The position numbers were made by a program, and so were the translations under genes. This document shows positions 1 through 9,226 of a DNA stretch of 37,829 bases, piece after piece. Below the pieces are notes generated by a model. The model searched no databases and had not been told where the DNA came from. It saw only the letters and a list, made by a program, of their open reading frames with translations. This DNA comes from Podochytrium sp. JEL0797 (lineage: Eukaryota; Chytridiomycota; Chytridiomycetes; Chytridiales; Chytriomycetaceae): contig JADGJG010000141.1 in assembly GCA_027596195.1 (NCBI GenBank), positions 1-37,829 on the forward strand. The letters run 5' to 3'. Position 1 is the stretch's first letter; every line of letters begins with the position of its first letter.

Positions 1-573
1 CGCGCGGAGCGAGAGCCGCGCGAGCCACGCGCCCCGCGCCAAAAGAAGGCTCCCGCTGCCGCCGCCGCCGCCGCCCCGCTGCGCCTCGACGCCGACGCCA
101 CCGACGCGCCAACCGACGCCGTCGCCGCGAAGCCAATCAAGAAACGCACCAGAAAGCCAAAGGCCGCTGCCGCTGCTGCCGAGGGCGTCGCTCCCACTGC
201 CACTGACGCCACTGCCGCCCCCGCCCCGCCCGCACCGAGACCCCCGCGTGTCCCGAGACAAAAGACCGAATGCCCCGCGAGCAAAACCACCCTCTTTGTC
301 GCCAACCTGCCCTTCAAAGTCGACTCGGACTCGCTCGCAAAGATCTTTGCCGACTACAACGTGGCCAGCGCAAAGGTCGTGACTCTGCGCAACGGACGCA
401 GCAAGGGCTTTGGTTTCGTCGAGTTGGTGTCCGAGGAGGAGCAGTTAAAGGTCTTGCAGGACCTGGAAGACTCGAACTTGAATGTCGATGGGAGGGACTT
501 GTCCATCAGAATTGCGATGTCGTTGGAGGCCAAGCCGGACGATGCCGAGGTGCCTTCTGTGGTGGTGGTTTGA
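1..573 (+). CDS. RRM-domain RNA-binding protein, C-terminal part (5' truncated by window edge)
   Basis: Frame 1 is open from the window edge to TGA at 571-573, giving 190 residues with no start inside the window. The first ~90 residues are low-complexity Ala/Pro-rich sequence with basic, NLS-like patches (for example KPIKKRTRKPK near residue 43). A single RNA recognition motif follows: RNP2 LFVANL at about residue 98 and RNP1 KGFGFVEL at about 135, with correct spacing, then a short acidic/valine tail. Proteins of this build bind single-stranded RNA in the nucleus or nucleolus (nucleolin/Gar2/Nsr1-like proteins are one possibility), but one RRM cannot fix the subfamily. More RRMs could lie to the left of the window. 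No intron is visible in this part. Confidence 0.85.
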   Translation, partial: RAEREPREPRAPRQKKAPAAAAAAAPLRLDADATDAPTDAVAAKPIKKRTRKPKAAAAAAEGVAPTATDATAAPAPPAPRPPRVPRQKTECPASKTTLFVANLPFKVDSDSLAKIFADYNVASAKVVTLRNGRSKGFGFVELVSEEEQLKVLQDLEDSNLNVDGRDLSIRIAMSLEAKPDDAEVPSVVVV

Positions 574-775
574 TGAACTCTCTAGTGGTGGAATTTGGGG
601 TCTCTTAGTTTGTTGTTCTTGGAGCCTCCTTGCTTGTAGTTTTTTGTTGATGATGGCGCGTTTTGGTTTTGTTGCATGCATTTTGATTTTGTATGATATT
701 TGTTGAAAAATGAAGAACAACTTTTTAAAATCTAAATTACTGTAAACGGAGAAGGGGGGAAGCGTGCTGTCGAAT

Positions 776-3119
776 TCACTTGCATCGCTGCTTCTTATTC
801 TTGACCTCCTGGACTGACGGAACTTTGCCGCGATTCCCAATCGGCGGAGTCATGAGCGACAGCGCCCCATTTCCATTCACAAACTTGGACGCGTTACCAG
901 CATCCCCACCACCTGAACCCTTGCCTTTCCCCGCTGACGGCGTCGCAATCTTCCTCCCCTTCCGCGAGTCCTTCTTATCCGGAATCCGAAACAACACCGC
1001 ATCATTCGCCGTCTCTTCGTCCTCTTCCATAATGGTATCAATACTGTTGAAATGGTTCAAAGGCGCATGGCGGTGCGTGAGTTCCTCCTCTGAAGATCCG
1101 TCCTCATCGTCCGACGAGAAGGACGCGTCCAAATCATCCGAATCGCGGGAAGACGTGGCGCGATGCTTCCTCTTTTCAGCAGTACCCTTTTTGCTGCCGG
1201 TTGTCGGTCGTGGAGGGGTTGTACCAGTAGTAACAGTGTTGGATACAAACGTCAAAAGGTCCGCATCGCCGTGAAGTTGCGTGGAAGAGGCTGAGCCTGA
1301 AGAGGCGGTGGTGCTGTTGGATCCGAGGGCAAGCGCGGATTGTCCGAGTTTTGCGATTTGGGAAATCAAATCGCCTGGTTTTTGGTGGGTGGGATGTGTA
1401 TGTGTGATGAGAAGTTGCGAAACCAGAAATACATCATGTAAAAATAAAACGTACTGTTGGCTGGGTCCTTTGCGGCCATAGTTGCGAGCACAGACACGAC
1501 TTGGGCCATTGTCTGTTGATAAAGAGAGTTTGAGTGAAACCGAGTTTTTTTTTAATCTGCGCAGACCAAAAAAATTCCTTACACTGCTGTAATCCGCAAG
1601 CTCTCTCTTACACGCCAACGCCTCATTACAAACCATCTCATACGAATCCGACAACGTAGCCCTGCAAAAAATAAAATCCCGAAATAAGAAAAAAAAATGC
1701 GATTCCACAATGAAGGAGAAAAAAAACCCGAACTCACACTTTCGCCTCCAAATCACAAACCCTCGCCATCCACACATCCTGCCCATCTCCCTCTTGTCCC
1801 ATCCCATGCCCCTGCATCCCATGCCCATGAACCCCCATCATCGTTCCCCCGACCGAGCTCGCATCGAACCCACTCATGCTCCCCCACCCAGCCAACAAAT
1901 CACCACAGCTTTCCATCTTCATAGAGTTCGCACCAGGCGTGGAAAAAGGGTGCATCCCGACGGAGAGGTTGGGTGTCATGAGGCAGAGGGGGCTCGAGGC
2001 GATGGAGCTCATGGGGTTGTGGGGGAAGGTGGGGTTTGGGGCGGTGGTGGAGGTAGCGGCGGTGGTGGGTGCAGAGGAAGAGGAACTCGTGGTAGTGTTG
2101 TTGTTGTTTTGGGTGCTGGATTTTTTGGTGTAGGTGGAGGAACCGGCGGTGTTGTTGCGTTCTCCTTTGGGTTGTTTGGTGCTGTTGGAAGACGACTTTG
2201 GGGCTTTGCGTTTGATATTGGAGAGGAGGGCGAATTCGCCGCGACGGAAATCGTGATGCTGTATTTTGTTATTGGGTTAAAAATTGGAATTTCCAATTAT
2301 TTAAGAAGGGATTACCTTGAATTCCCAGACCTCCGAACACGTACTGTTGAGCTTGAAGAAGGAATCGTTGATTTTGTGGAATCCATACATGTTGAGCTGG
2401 CGTACAAAACTTGCAAACTAGAAAAAAAGCGCGTCAAGAATGTGAAAATCTGAAAATCGTAAACAATTGGGGAGGGAGGAAAAAAAACTCACATTGTTGT
2501 GCTTGAAGTACAATGGAAGAACAAGCTTAGAAAAGTCTATTACCACTCGCCCTGTTAGAAAATCAGGCCTTCCAAACTAACAAGCGTGTATACCTTGCGT
2601 GTTTTTGACAATAAAAAACGTGCCCGTCTCATCCCACGAAATCAACCGATCATCCGCCTCCTCCAACATCGTATACAACTTGTTAATAAACGCGCTCTGA
2701 TTCGCCACGTTCCCGAAATTCGTAGTCCCCACAGGCACCGTCACACCTTGACTCTTGACCGGCAAAGTACGCACATGCGAAGAAGACGCGACGCCACCCG
2801 CCCCAGATGCACTTGCCCCCGAACTCGAAGCAGGCTTCAACGGCCGTTTCGGCGTCGCCTTGGAAGTCGCAGTACCAGGACTCTGATTCGCGACAGATGC
2901 AGCCGGAAGGATCGACGCGGTATTGGTGGGTGGAGGCGCGTTCAAAGGTGGCATCATGAGGTGAGAGAGGCCGTATTGTTGGTCTGGGTAATATCCGTAA
3001 TACGATCCGTCTGGATTCGTGGCGGTGTACAACGCGCCGGTTTGGTCTGTGGACATGGTGAAGGCGGAGAGGTCGTCGTGGAGTTGGAGTTCGTAGCGGG
3101 ATGCGTCGTGGGGGTGCAT
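776..3119 (-). CDS. Heat shock factor-type transcription factor (HSF DNA-binding domain)
   Basis: Seven exons on the minus strand: 3119-2594, 2551-2493, 2417-2316, 2258-1738, 1661-1583, 1512-1455, 1374-776. They join in phase to 647 aa. The HSF winged-helix domain spans about residues 143-255 across exons 1-4. It contains FINKLYTML, the recognition-helix segment FKHNNFASFVRQLNMYGFHK and the closing RRGEFALLSNIKRK. A glycine/methionine-rich linker and a heptad-like stretch starting VCDLEAKVATLSDSYEMV follow (HR-A/B-like trimerisation coiled coil). The C-terminus is a Ser/acidic region and a basic tail. HSFs trimerise and bind nGAAn repeats to activate chaperone genes. The start at 3119 has a good context (aaacaATG); the ~140-residue N-terminal extension is low complexity. 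It is divergently transcribed from the carrier gene. Skn7-like factors share the fold, but no receiver domain is present. Confidence 0.9.
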
Positions 3120-3567
3120 TGTTTCGAGCAGAATTTTTTGAATGGGGAGGTGAGGTCCTTTATAAAAGTAGTATGCGGTGTGGAGAGAGAACGGTTTGGA
3201 TTTCTTTTTGGCTTGTGTGTTGCGGCGAAGGTACGCGTTCTAGAAGGGATGAGAGGGTGATCAGTCTTCGATTGATTTGGAGAGAGAGTTAAGAAAGTGT
3301 CAATCGTTGAAGGATGTAAATCTCCGTGGGAGACAGTGAAAAAACGCGTCGGGAAGCAACGGGGGGGTACAGGAGATGGAAAACGCGTCGCTCACCCGAA
3401 AAGTACTAGAAGCGATGGAAGGAAGGCGATTTCGCGGGCAAGTTTCACTTTGTCTTTCTGCTCGAAAAATGTTCTTTGTTCGAAGGGATCCATTGTTCCG
3501 GGAATGGCCGAATTGCAATTTTTGTTTTTCCGAAAAATCGCGAGTCCACGAGTTCCCCCACCCCCCA
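3120..3567. promoter_or_regulatory. Divergent promoter between HSF and the mitochondrial carrier
   Basis: This 448-bp gap separates the start codons of two divergently transcribed genes and must hold both promoters. No ORF in it looks real. Three ACGCGT hexamers (3233-3238, 3344-3349, 3383-3388) are visible; ACGCGT is the MCB element bound by MBF in ascomycete fungi. Whether they act that way here is inference. Confidence 0.5.
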
Positions 3568-4848
3568 ATGACATCCGAACCACCGCCTCTTCGACAAGAT
3601 GCCCTCATTCCCGATCTCTCTAAGCAGCAAGAACAGCAAATGATTGGCGTTGTAGTCCCTTCTCCGTTGCCGCCGAAATACAACATTCGAACAACCGACT
3701 ACGTACTCAAGAGTCTCTTTGCCGGAGGACTCGCCGGATGCGCGGCAAAGACGGTCATTGCACCCATGGATCGAGTCAAGATTCTCTTCCAAACTGATAA
3801 CCCCCGGTACATGAAATACTCGGGTGAGTCAAATTGGATGATCTTGAATTGGCCCCAATACCGTTTCACCAACTGACCCACCAATTAACCCCAAAACAGG
3901 CTCGTTATTTGGGGTCTTCCGCGCAATCAAAGACATCCACTCCGTCTTTGGAATCCGCGGCCTATTCCAAGGCCACTCCGCGACCCTCCTCCGCATCTTC
4001 CCTTACGCCGCCGTCAAATTCATGACGTACGAACAATACAAAAACTGGATCATGCCCACCAAACAAGACGAAACCCCCTTCCGAAGAACCCTCGCCGGCT
4101 CCATGGCAGGCGTCTCCTCCCTCTTCGTCTCGTACCCTTTAGACCTGCTTCGCGTGAGACTCGCCTACGACATCAAGCCCAAAGTCCCAAACCGACCAGG
4201 AGTCATGCCCCCGGCCCCGGGGCTCCTCGAAACCGCGCGCGTCGTGTATCACGAGTCGAACCCGTGGTCCCACCGGTTCCCGTACTCTGCCGGGTTCATG
4301 AACTTTTTCCGCGGGTTCCTGCCCACCACGTATGGGATTATACCCTACGCGGGTGCGTCGTTTTTGTGTTATGAGACGTTTAAAGGGTGGGCGATGGAGC
4401 GGCCCGGGTGGTGGGTGTATGATATCAAGGAGAAGCAGAGACACGGCGCGTTTGTTGATTCCGATGGGAAAGTGCGGCAGTTGACTTGGTGGGCGCAGTT
4501 GAGTGTGGGTGCGACGAGTGGGTTGCTTGCGCAGACGGCGAGTTATCCGTTTGAAGTGATTCGAAGGCATATGCAGGTGGCGGGGAAGCTTGATAGCATG
4601 AAGGATGCGAAGGGGGTTCGAAAGTTTCCCACTACGGCTGAGATGGCGCGCTCAATTTATCAGAAGCGTGGGTTTAAAGGGTTCTTTGTTGGACTTTCGA
4701 TTGGGTATTTGAAGGTCATTCCGATGCATGCAGGTGAGAGACGTGTTTTCTTTTGTCATGCTTATTGATGTGCTGCTTGCTGACTGATTTTTTCCCGACA
4801 GTGTCGTTCTACGTGTATGAATATATGAAGATTGTGTGCGGAATCTAA
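3568..4848 (+). CDS. Mitochondrial carrier protein, Leu5/SLC25A16/SLC25A42-like coenzyme A transporter
   Basis: Three exons (3568-3823, 3900-4733, 4802-4848) give 378 aa. All three mitochondrial-carrier repeats carry the Px[DE]xx[KR] signature: PMDRVK at residues 66-71, PLDLLR in repeat 2 and PFEVIR in repeat 3. The first-repeat context KTVIAPMDRVKILFQT and the GHSATLLRIFPYAAVKF segment are typical of the Leu5/SLC25A16/SLC25A42 group, which carries CoA (and related nucleotides) across the inner mitochondrial membrane. The start at 3568 is the first ATG that leaves a normal hydrophilic N-terminal extension (about 40 aa) before helix 1. Upstream in-frame ATGs exist at 3376 onward but would add unlike sequence. 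AATAAA lies 5 bp after the stop (4854-4859). Confidence 0.9.
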
Positions 4849-4960
4849 CCGCGAATAAAAGAAATGGGAAATGTTCATATATATTTGGTGGGCAGAGATT
4901 GGAGTTTCTCTTTCTCCTTTTGGCCGTGCCCGATCAAGGGCAGACAAAAAAACATTACAA

Positions 4961-6167
4961 ATGCTGTCGGCTGATTCCCAGATGGCGGTCGTTGCTGCCT
5001 TGGCTGTCGCTTTTCTAATTTATCGCCTCCTCCTGGCTCCTCCGGCCTTCACTGTTGACCAGATCCCAGATCTTCAAGGCCGGACGGCGATCATCACGGG
5101 TGCAAACTCTGGGTTGGGACTCGCGTCTGCCAAAGCCATGGCCGCAAAGGGTGAGCACTGCAAGTCCCATTCGTTACTTCTGCGTGCTAATATATCCCTC
5201 TTGTTCCTGCCCCTCAGGTTGTCGTATGTGAGTTTTCCCATTTTGGTAACACCCCACAGTGATGCCGGCTTTTTATGCAGTATTATGGCCTGCCGCTCTG
5301 AAGATAGAGCCAAAGCAGCCATCAAAGAAATCAAACAGTCTGTCCCCAACGCGGACGTGGTCTTCATGAAGTTGAATCTGGCCGATTGGGACAGCGTCCA
5401 AGCATTTGCCCAGGCATTCAAAAACACGGGATTCCCTCTCCACATTCTCATGAACAATGCTGGTAAATCAACTGCAGAATATCTGGTGATTTGTGTTCTC
5501 AAGTTCTTGTGTTTTTGAAACAGGAATCATGGCTCCTCCACAATTCGAAGCATCCAAGCACGGCGTGGAGCTGCAAATGGCTGGAAACCACCTCGGTCAC
5601 TTTTACCTCACCCACTTGCTGCTTCCCGTGCTTGAGAAAACCGCTCGTGCGAACCCGAACGACTCAATTCGCATCGTCAACCTCTCCTCTTTGGGCCACT
5701 GGTTCACCCCCTTGAAAGGAATCGACTTCAAACACATCAACGATCCGAGCGCGTACAACGCGTGGTTGTGGTACGGTCAATCGAAACTCGCGAACCTCTT
5801 GTTTTCGAACCAACTCCAAAAACGCATCAACACCTCGACTGGATTGACGAATGTTTACGTGAATGCCGTTCACCCCGGTGCCGTTTCGACCAACTTGGCC
5901 ACAAACAGCGCGTACATTTCCACGTTGGCTGCTCTGGGTCTGATGGAAGTGATTGGGTTGTCTCCCGCGAATGGTGCCTTGACGCAACTTTATTGCGCAA
6001 CCTCGGGCGAGATTGTGTTGAAGGGATTCAAGGGGCGTTATTTTGTGCCAACTGCGGCGGTGCAGTTTTCGAGTTTCCACGGGAGAGACGAGAAACTGGC
6101 GGAGGAGTTGTGGGATTGGTCGGTGGATGTTTTGAGCAAGCAGGGGTTTGAGTGTGCTTCTTTGTGA
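4961..6167 (+). CDS. Membrane-anchored short-chain dehydrogenase/reductase (retinol dehydrogenase-like)
   Basis: Four exons (4961-5150, a 10-nt microexon 5218-5227, 5281-5462, 5524-6167) give 341 aa. An N-terminal hydrophobic helix (about residues 9-27, VVAALAVAFLIYRLLL) anchors the protein. The Rossmann NAD(P) motif TGANSGLG is at 46-53, NNAG at 125-128, the catalytic Ser at 182/183 and YGQSK (YxxxK) at 211-215. The layout resembles RDH11-14/WWOX-type classical SDRs that oxidise or reduce lipophilic alcohols and ketones at a membrane. The substrate cannot be read from sequence. The microexon restores the conserved GCRIIMACRS strand; skipping it would shift the frame. It is transcribed in the same direction as the glycosyltransferases that follow, about 155 bp away. 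Confidence 0.9.
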
Positions 6168-6322
6168 AGAAGAATCACTGAATACTTGTGGAATAATCGC
6201 GTTGTTTGCCGATGTCACTTTTGGAGAAAAAGTGCGAGATCCTTGAACCTTTTTTTTGTCGAAAAATCGTGAGTAATCGCGGCTCCTCCTCTCTGGATCT
6301 GATCATTCTACAGACCTCCTGC

Positions 6323-7582
6323 ATGATCAATTCCAAGGCCCTAAACATCATTGTCGCGGTGGTGATCACGTTCACCCTGACGCTCTTCCTCAGCCAACAA
6401 GGGTCGTTTTCCACTCAAGACAAGCCCGCCCCGATACAACACTTCCCTGTAACAAGCGCCGCTGTCAACAGGACCCAAATTCACCCCAACGATCGAGAAG
6501 CCCTCATTGCAGCCGGATGCTTTATTGATCCATTGACGTACAAGCCGGAGGTGAAGAAGAATAGCCCACTTCCCGATTCAAGCTTCGAAGCCTGGGAGCG
6601 CATCGATGGAAGCTGTGCGGCCATGACTTCGGATGTTCTTGCGGGATGTCCGATTCCCAACGTCTACCACGGCGTGTTTGGTGATAACATGGAGTTCAAA
6701 TTCCATCACTACGTGTCGCTCAAGTCCGTTCACGATATTGTGCAGCCATTCGCCATGTACATTCACGGATTCGATTTCCCCATGAAGAGTGCGCTATTCC
6801 AGAAGGTATGTTCACACAGAGAGAGTGGGACTTTTTCAATCAGTTTTTCAATACATTACACACCCTTTCGGCAGGCCATCAAAGAGTTTGACCTCATCTT
6901 GGTTCCCAGTCGCAGAGCCTCCCAAGTCTTCCACATTGATATCAAGGTCAAGGAACACGAGTCCGATGCGCTTCGGATGGAAATCATGAACGTTTACGGC
7001 GGAATCTATGCGGACTTTGACGTCTTTTGGCTCAAGCCGTTGCACAACCTCGGCCGCTTCGATCAATCCCTGACGTTGCCCGAGGCTATGCCGCCGAAAC
7101 GTTCCCTCCTCGACGGACACTACGAAACCGTGTTGGGTGAAGAGGAGCCAGATTTGGGTGTGGGGAACGGAATCCTCATCAACAAGAGGTGTGCTCGCTT
7201 CATGATGGACTGGTACATGCGATACAACACGTTCGACGACAACGACTGGAGATTCCATTCAGTCCTGTTGCCCATGATCATGTGGAAGACGGTGTACCAC
7301 GCTGGTGTTCCTCACGGGGATTTGTTGCATGTGGAAGTGGACACGTTGCAAAAGCCTGACTGGTCGAAGCGTGATTGGGTTCACACCAAGGAAGGGTTCA
7401 CGAACTGGGATTGGACCAAGAACTACGCGTGTCACTTGTGGTACAGGGCTTATGGCAAGAAGCACAACTTTGACACCATCAAAACTGCCGACGACCCCAT
7501 TGGTCGCATGGCGCGTTATATTCTATGGGGAGACAAGACGAAGGGGTTCCAAAACAACGACGATTATTTTAACATTTGGTGA
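6323..7582 (+). CDS. Type II membrane glycosyltransferase with DXD motif (GT32-like), copy 1
   Basis: Two exons (6323-6805, 6875-7582) give 396 aa. A short cytosolic N-terminus and a signal anchor (LNIIVAVVITFTLTLFL, residues 7-23) point to a Golgi/ER type II protein. The second exon holds the family core: the MEIMNVYGGIYADFDVFW segment with DFD at 208-210 (metal/nucleotide-sugar binding), followed by the GNGILINKR motif. This matches the DXD glycosyltransferase family (Gly_transf_sug, GT32-like), which adds sugars such as mannose to glycoproteins or glycolipids. A possible 5'-UTR intron (gtgagt at about 6267, ctacag at about 6312) precedes the ATG. The gene is followed head-to-tail by a close paralogue with the same intron position. 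Confidence 0.85.
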   Translation: MINSKALNIIVAVVITFTLTLFLSQQGSFSTQDKPAPIQHFPVTSAAVNRTQIHPNDREALIAAGCFIDPLTYKPEVKKNSPLPDSSFEAWERIDGSCAAMTSDVLAGCPIPNVYHGVFGDNMEFKFHHYVSLKSVHDIVQPFAMYIHGFDFPMKSALFQKVCSHRESGTFSISFSIHYTPFRQAIKEFDLILVPSRRASQVFHIDIKVKEHESDALRMEIMNVYGGIYADFDVFWLKPLHNLGRFDQSLTLPEAMPPKRSLLDGHYETVLGEEEPDLGVGNGILINKRCARFMMDWYMRYNTFDDNDWRFHSVLLPMIMWKTVYHAGVPHGDLLHVEVDTLQKPDWSKRDWVHTKEGFTNWDWTKNYACHLWYRAYGKKHNFDTIKTADDPIGRMARYILWGDKTKGFQNNDDYFNIW

Positions 7583-7913
7583 TCTGGAGTAATAGACTGA
7601 ATTTGATAACTTTTTTATTCTCGCTTGGCATGATCTTAAAGTTCCATTTTGTTTTGATGGAACCATGAGTTTGACAATTTTCCAAAAAAAAATTGACGTC
7701 GAAACTGCACCGACGCGTTCGCTTTCTCCAATGTATCATCATTCACAGCTTCCAATGTCCTCAAAGAGTGCACGATCATATCTCGAGTTTTCATTTAGAA
7801 ATTGTGAGTTGACGTGATGTTTGCGGCTGGCAAACGATCTGACCCAATCCAATCTGTTCTCGCCAATAGATTCACTCAGCATCAATTCGAGGTGTTTAAG
7901 CATCTTTGTGGGA
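7583..7913 (+). promoter_or_regulatory. Spacer between the tandem glycosyltransferases, with relic of the ancestral 5' end of copy 2
   Basis: No independent gene is seen in these 331 bp. They hold the 3' UTR of copy 1 and the promoter/5' UTR of copy 2. At about 7878-7900 the sequence still aligns with the first codons of copy 1, but the ATG of copy 1 is replaced by AGC, so translation of copy 2 must begin downstream. A gtgagt (from 7804) and a cactcag (to about 7879) could mark a retained 5'-UTR intron. Confidence 0.5.
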
Positions 7914-9117
7914 ATGAGCATCATGTTCACTTTCGCGTTCTCGCTGGCGTCGTATCAAGGAGTGACGGTCGCACCTATGCCCTTGATCGCACCGGTCCCG
8001 ACTCTCCAAACAAACAGAATCCCCATACATCCAAACGATCGAGAAGCCCTCATTGCAGCCGGATGCTTCATTGATCCACTCACATATAAACCCGAAGTGA
8101 AGCAGAACAGCGCGTTGCCTGATTCCAGTTTCGAGGCCTGGGATCGCATCGACAAAAGTTGTGCGGCCGTGACTTCCGATGTTCTCGCGGGATGTCCAAT
8201 TCCGAACGTCTACCACGGCGTGTTTGGTGATAACATGGAGTTCAAATTCCATCACTACGTGTCGCTCAAGTCCATGCACGACATTGTGCAGCCGTTCGCC
8301 ATGTACATTCACGGATTCGATTTCCCCATGAAAAGCGCGTTGTTTCAAAAGGTAAACCACTCCTCGCGATCGCGTTAAATTTCCGCCGTCCTAATGAATC
8401 GATTTTCAGGCCATCAAGGAGTTTGACCTCATTTTGGTCCCCAGCCGCAGAGCCTCCCAAGTCTTCCATATTGACATTAAGGTCAAGGAACACGAGTCTG
8501 ATGTGCTTCGGATGGAAATCATGAACGTTTATGGAGGAATTTATGCGGACTTTGACGTCTTTTGGCTCAAACCGCTGCACAATCTTGGCCGCTTCAATCA
8601 ATCCACGACTTTACCCAAGGCCATGCCGCCGAAAAAATCCCTTCTCGACGGACACTACGAAACCGTGCTGGGTGAAGAGGAGCCAGATTTGGGTGTGGGG
8701 AACGGAATCCTCATCAACAAGAGATGCGCTCGGTTCATGATGGACTGGTATACGCGATACAACACGTTCAACGACGAGGATTGGCGCTTCCATTCAGTTC
8801 TATTGCCTATGATCATGTGGAAAACGGTGTATCGCACTGACTTGCCTCGCGGGGATTTGTTGCATGTGGAAGTGGACACGCTGCAGAAACCCGACTGGTC
8901 GAAGCGTGATTGGGTGCACACCAAGGAAGGGTTCACGAACTGGGATTGGACCAAGAACTACGCGTGTCACTTGTGGTACAGGGCTTATGGCAAGAAGCAC
9001 AACTTTGACACCATCAAGACTGCTGATGATCCCATTGGCCGCATGGCGCGTTATATTCTGTGGGGAGACAAGACGAAGGGGTTCCAAAACAACGAAGACT
9101 ATTTTCACATTTGGTGA
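7914..9117 (+). CDS. Type II membrane glycosyltransferase with DXD motif (GT32-like), copy 2
   Basis: Two exons (7914-8351, 8410-9117) give 381 aa. The second exon has exactly the same length (708 nt) as that of copy 1 and is nearly identical in protein sequence; the DXD motif is at residues 193-195 and GNGILINKR is kept. The ancestral start codon, aligned to that of copy 1, reads AGC, so the first usable in-frame ATG is 7914. This trims about 12-14 residues and leaves a short hydrophobic segment (MSIMFTFAFSLA) as possible anchor. Intron position is conserved but intron sequence has diverged. It is probably functional, since no stop or frameshift is present. Topology or targeting may differ from copy 1. 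AATAAA follows soon after the stop (about 9131). Confidence 0.82.
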
Positions 9118-9226
9118 TTAATGCGGATGTGAATAAATCTCTCTTTCTTTGATGCAAAGGCGGGGATTGCCCCTCAAATTCCCCTTCGCAGTGTTTTCTT
9201 TTTTCCAGCCTCGTTTTTTGTCCACC

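Noticed and set aside
3471..3505. HSE-like TTC/GAA clusters (GTTCGAAG, TTCCGGGAA) near the carrier start, suggesting HSF autoregulation
   Set aside because: Spacing does not follow contiguous nGAAn/nTTCn pentamers well enough, and such short motifs are frequent by chance.
7739..7810. Upstream exon giving copy 2 of the glycosyltransferase a new start by 5' splicing
   Set aside because: Joining the upstream ATG frame through gtgagt to cactcag shifts frame and meets a stop within a few codons.
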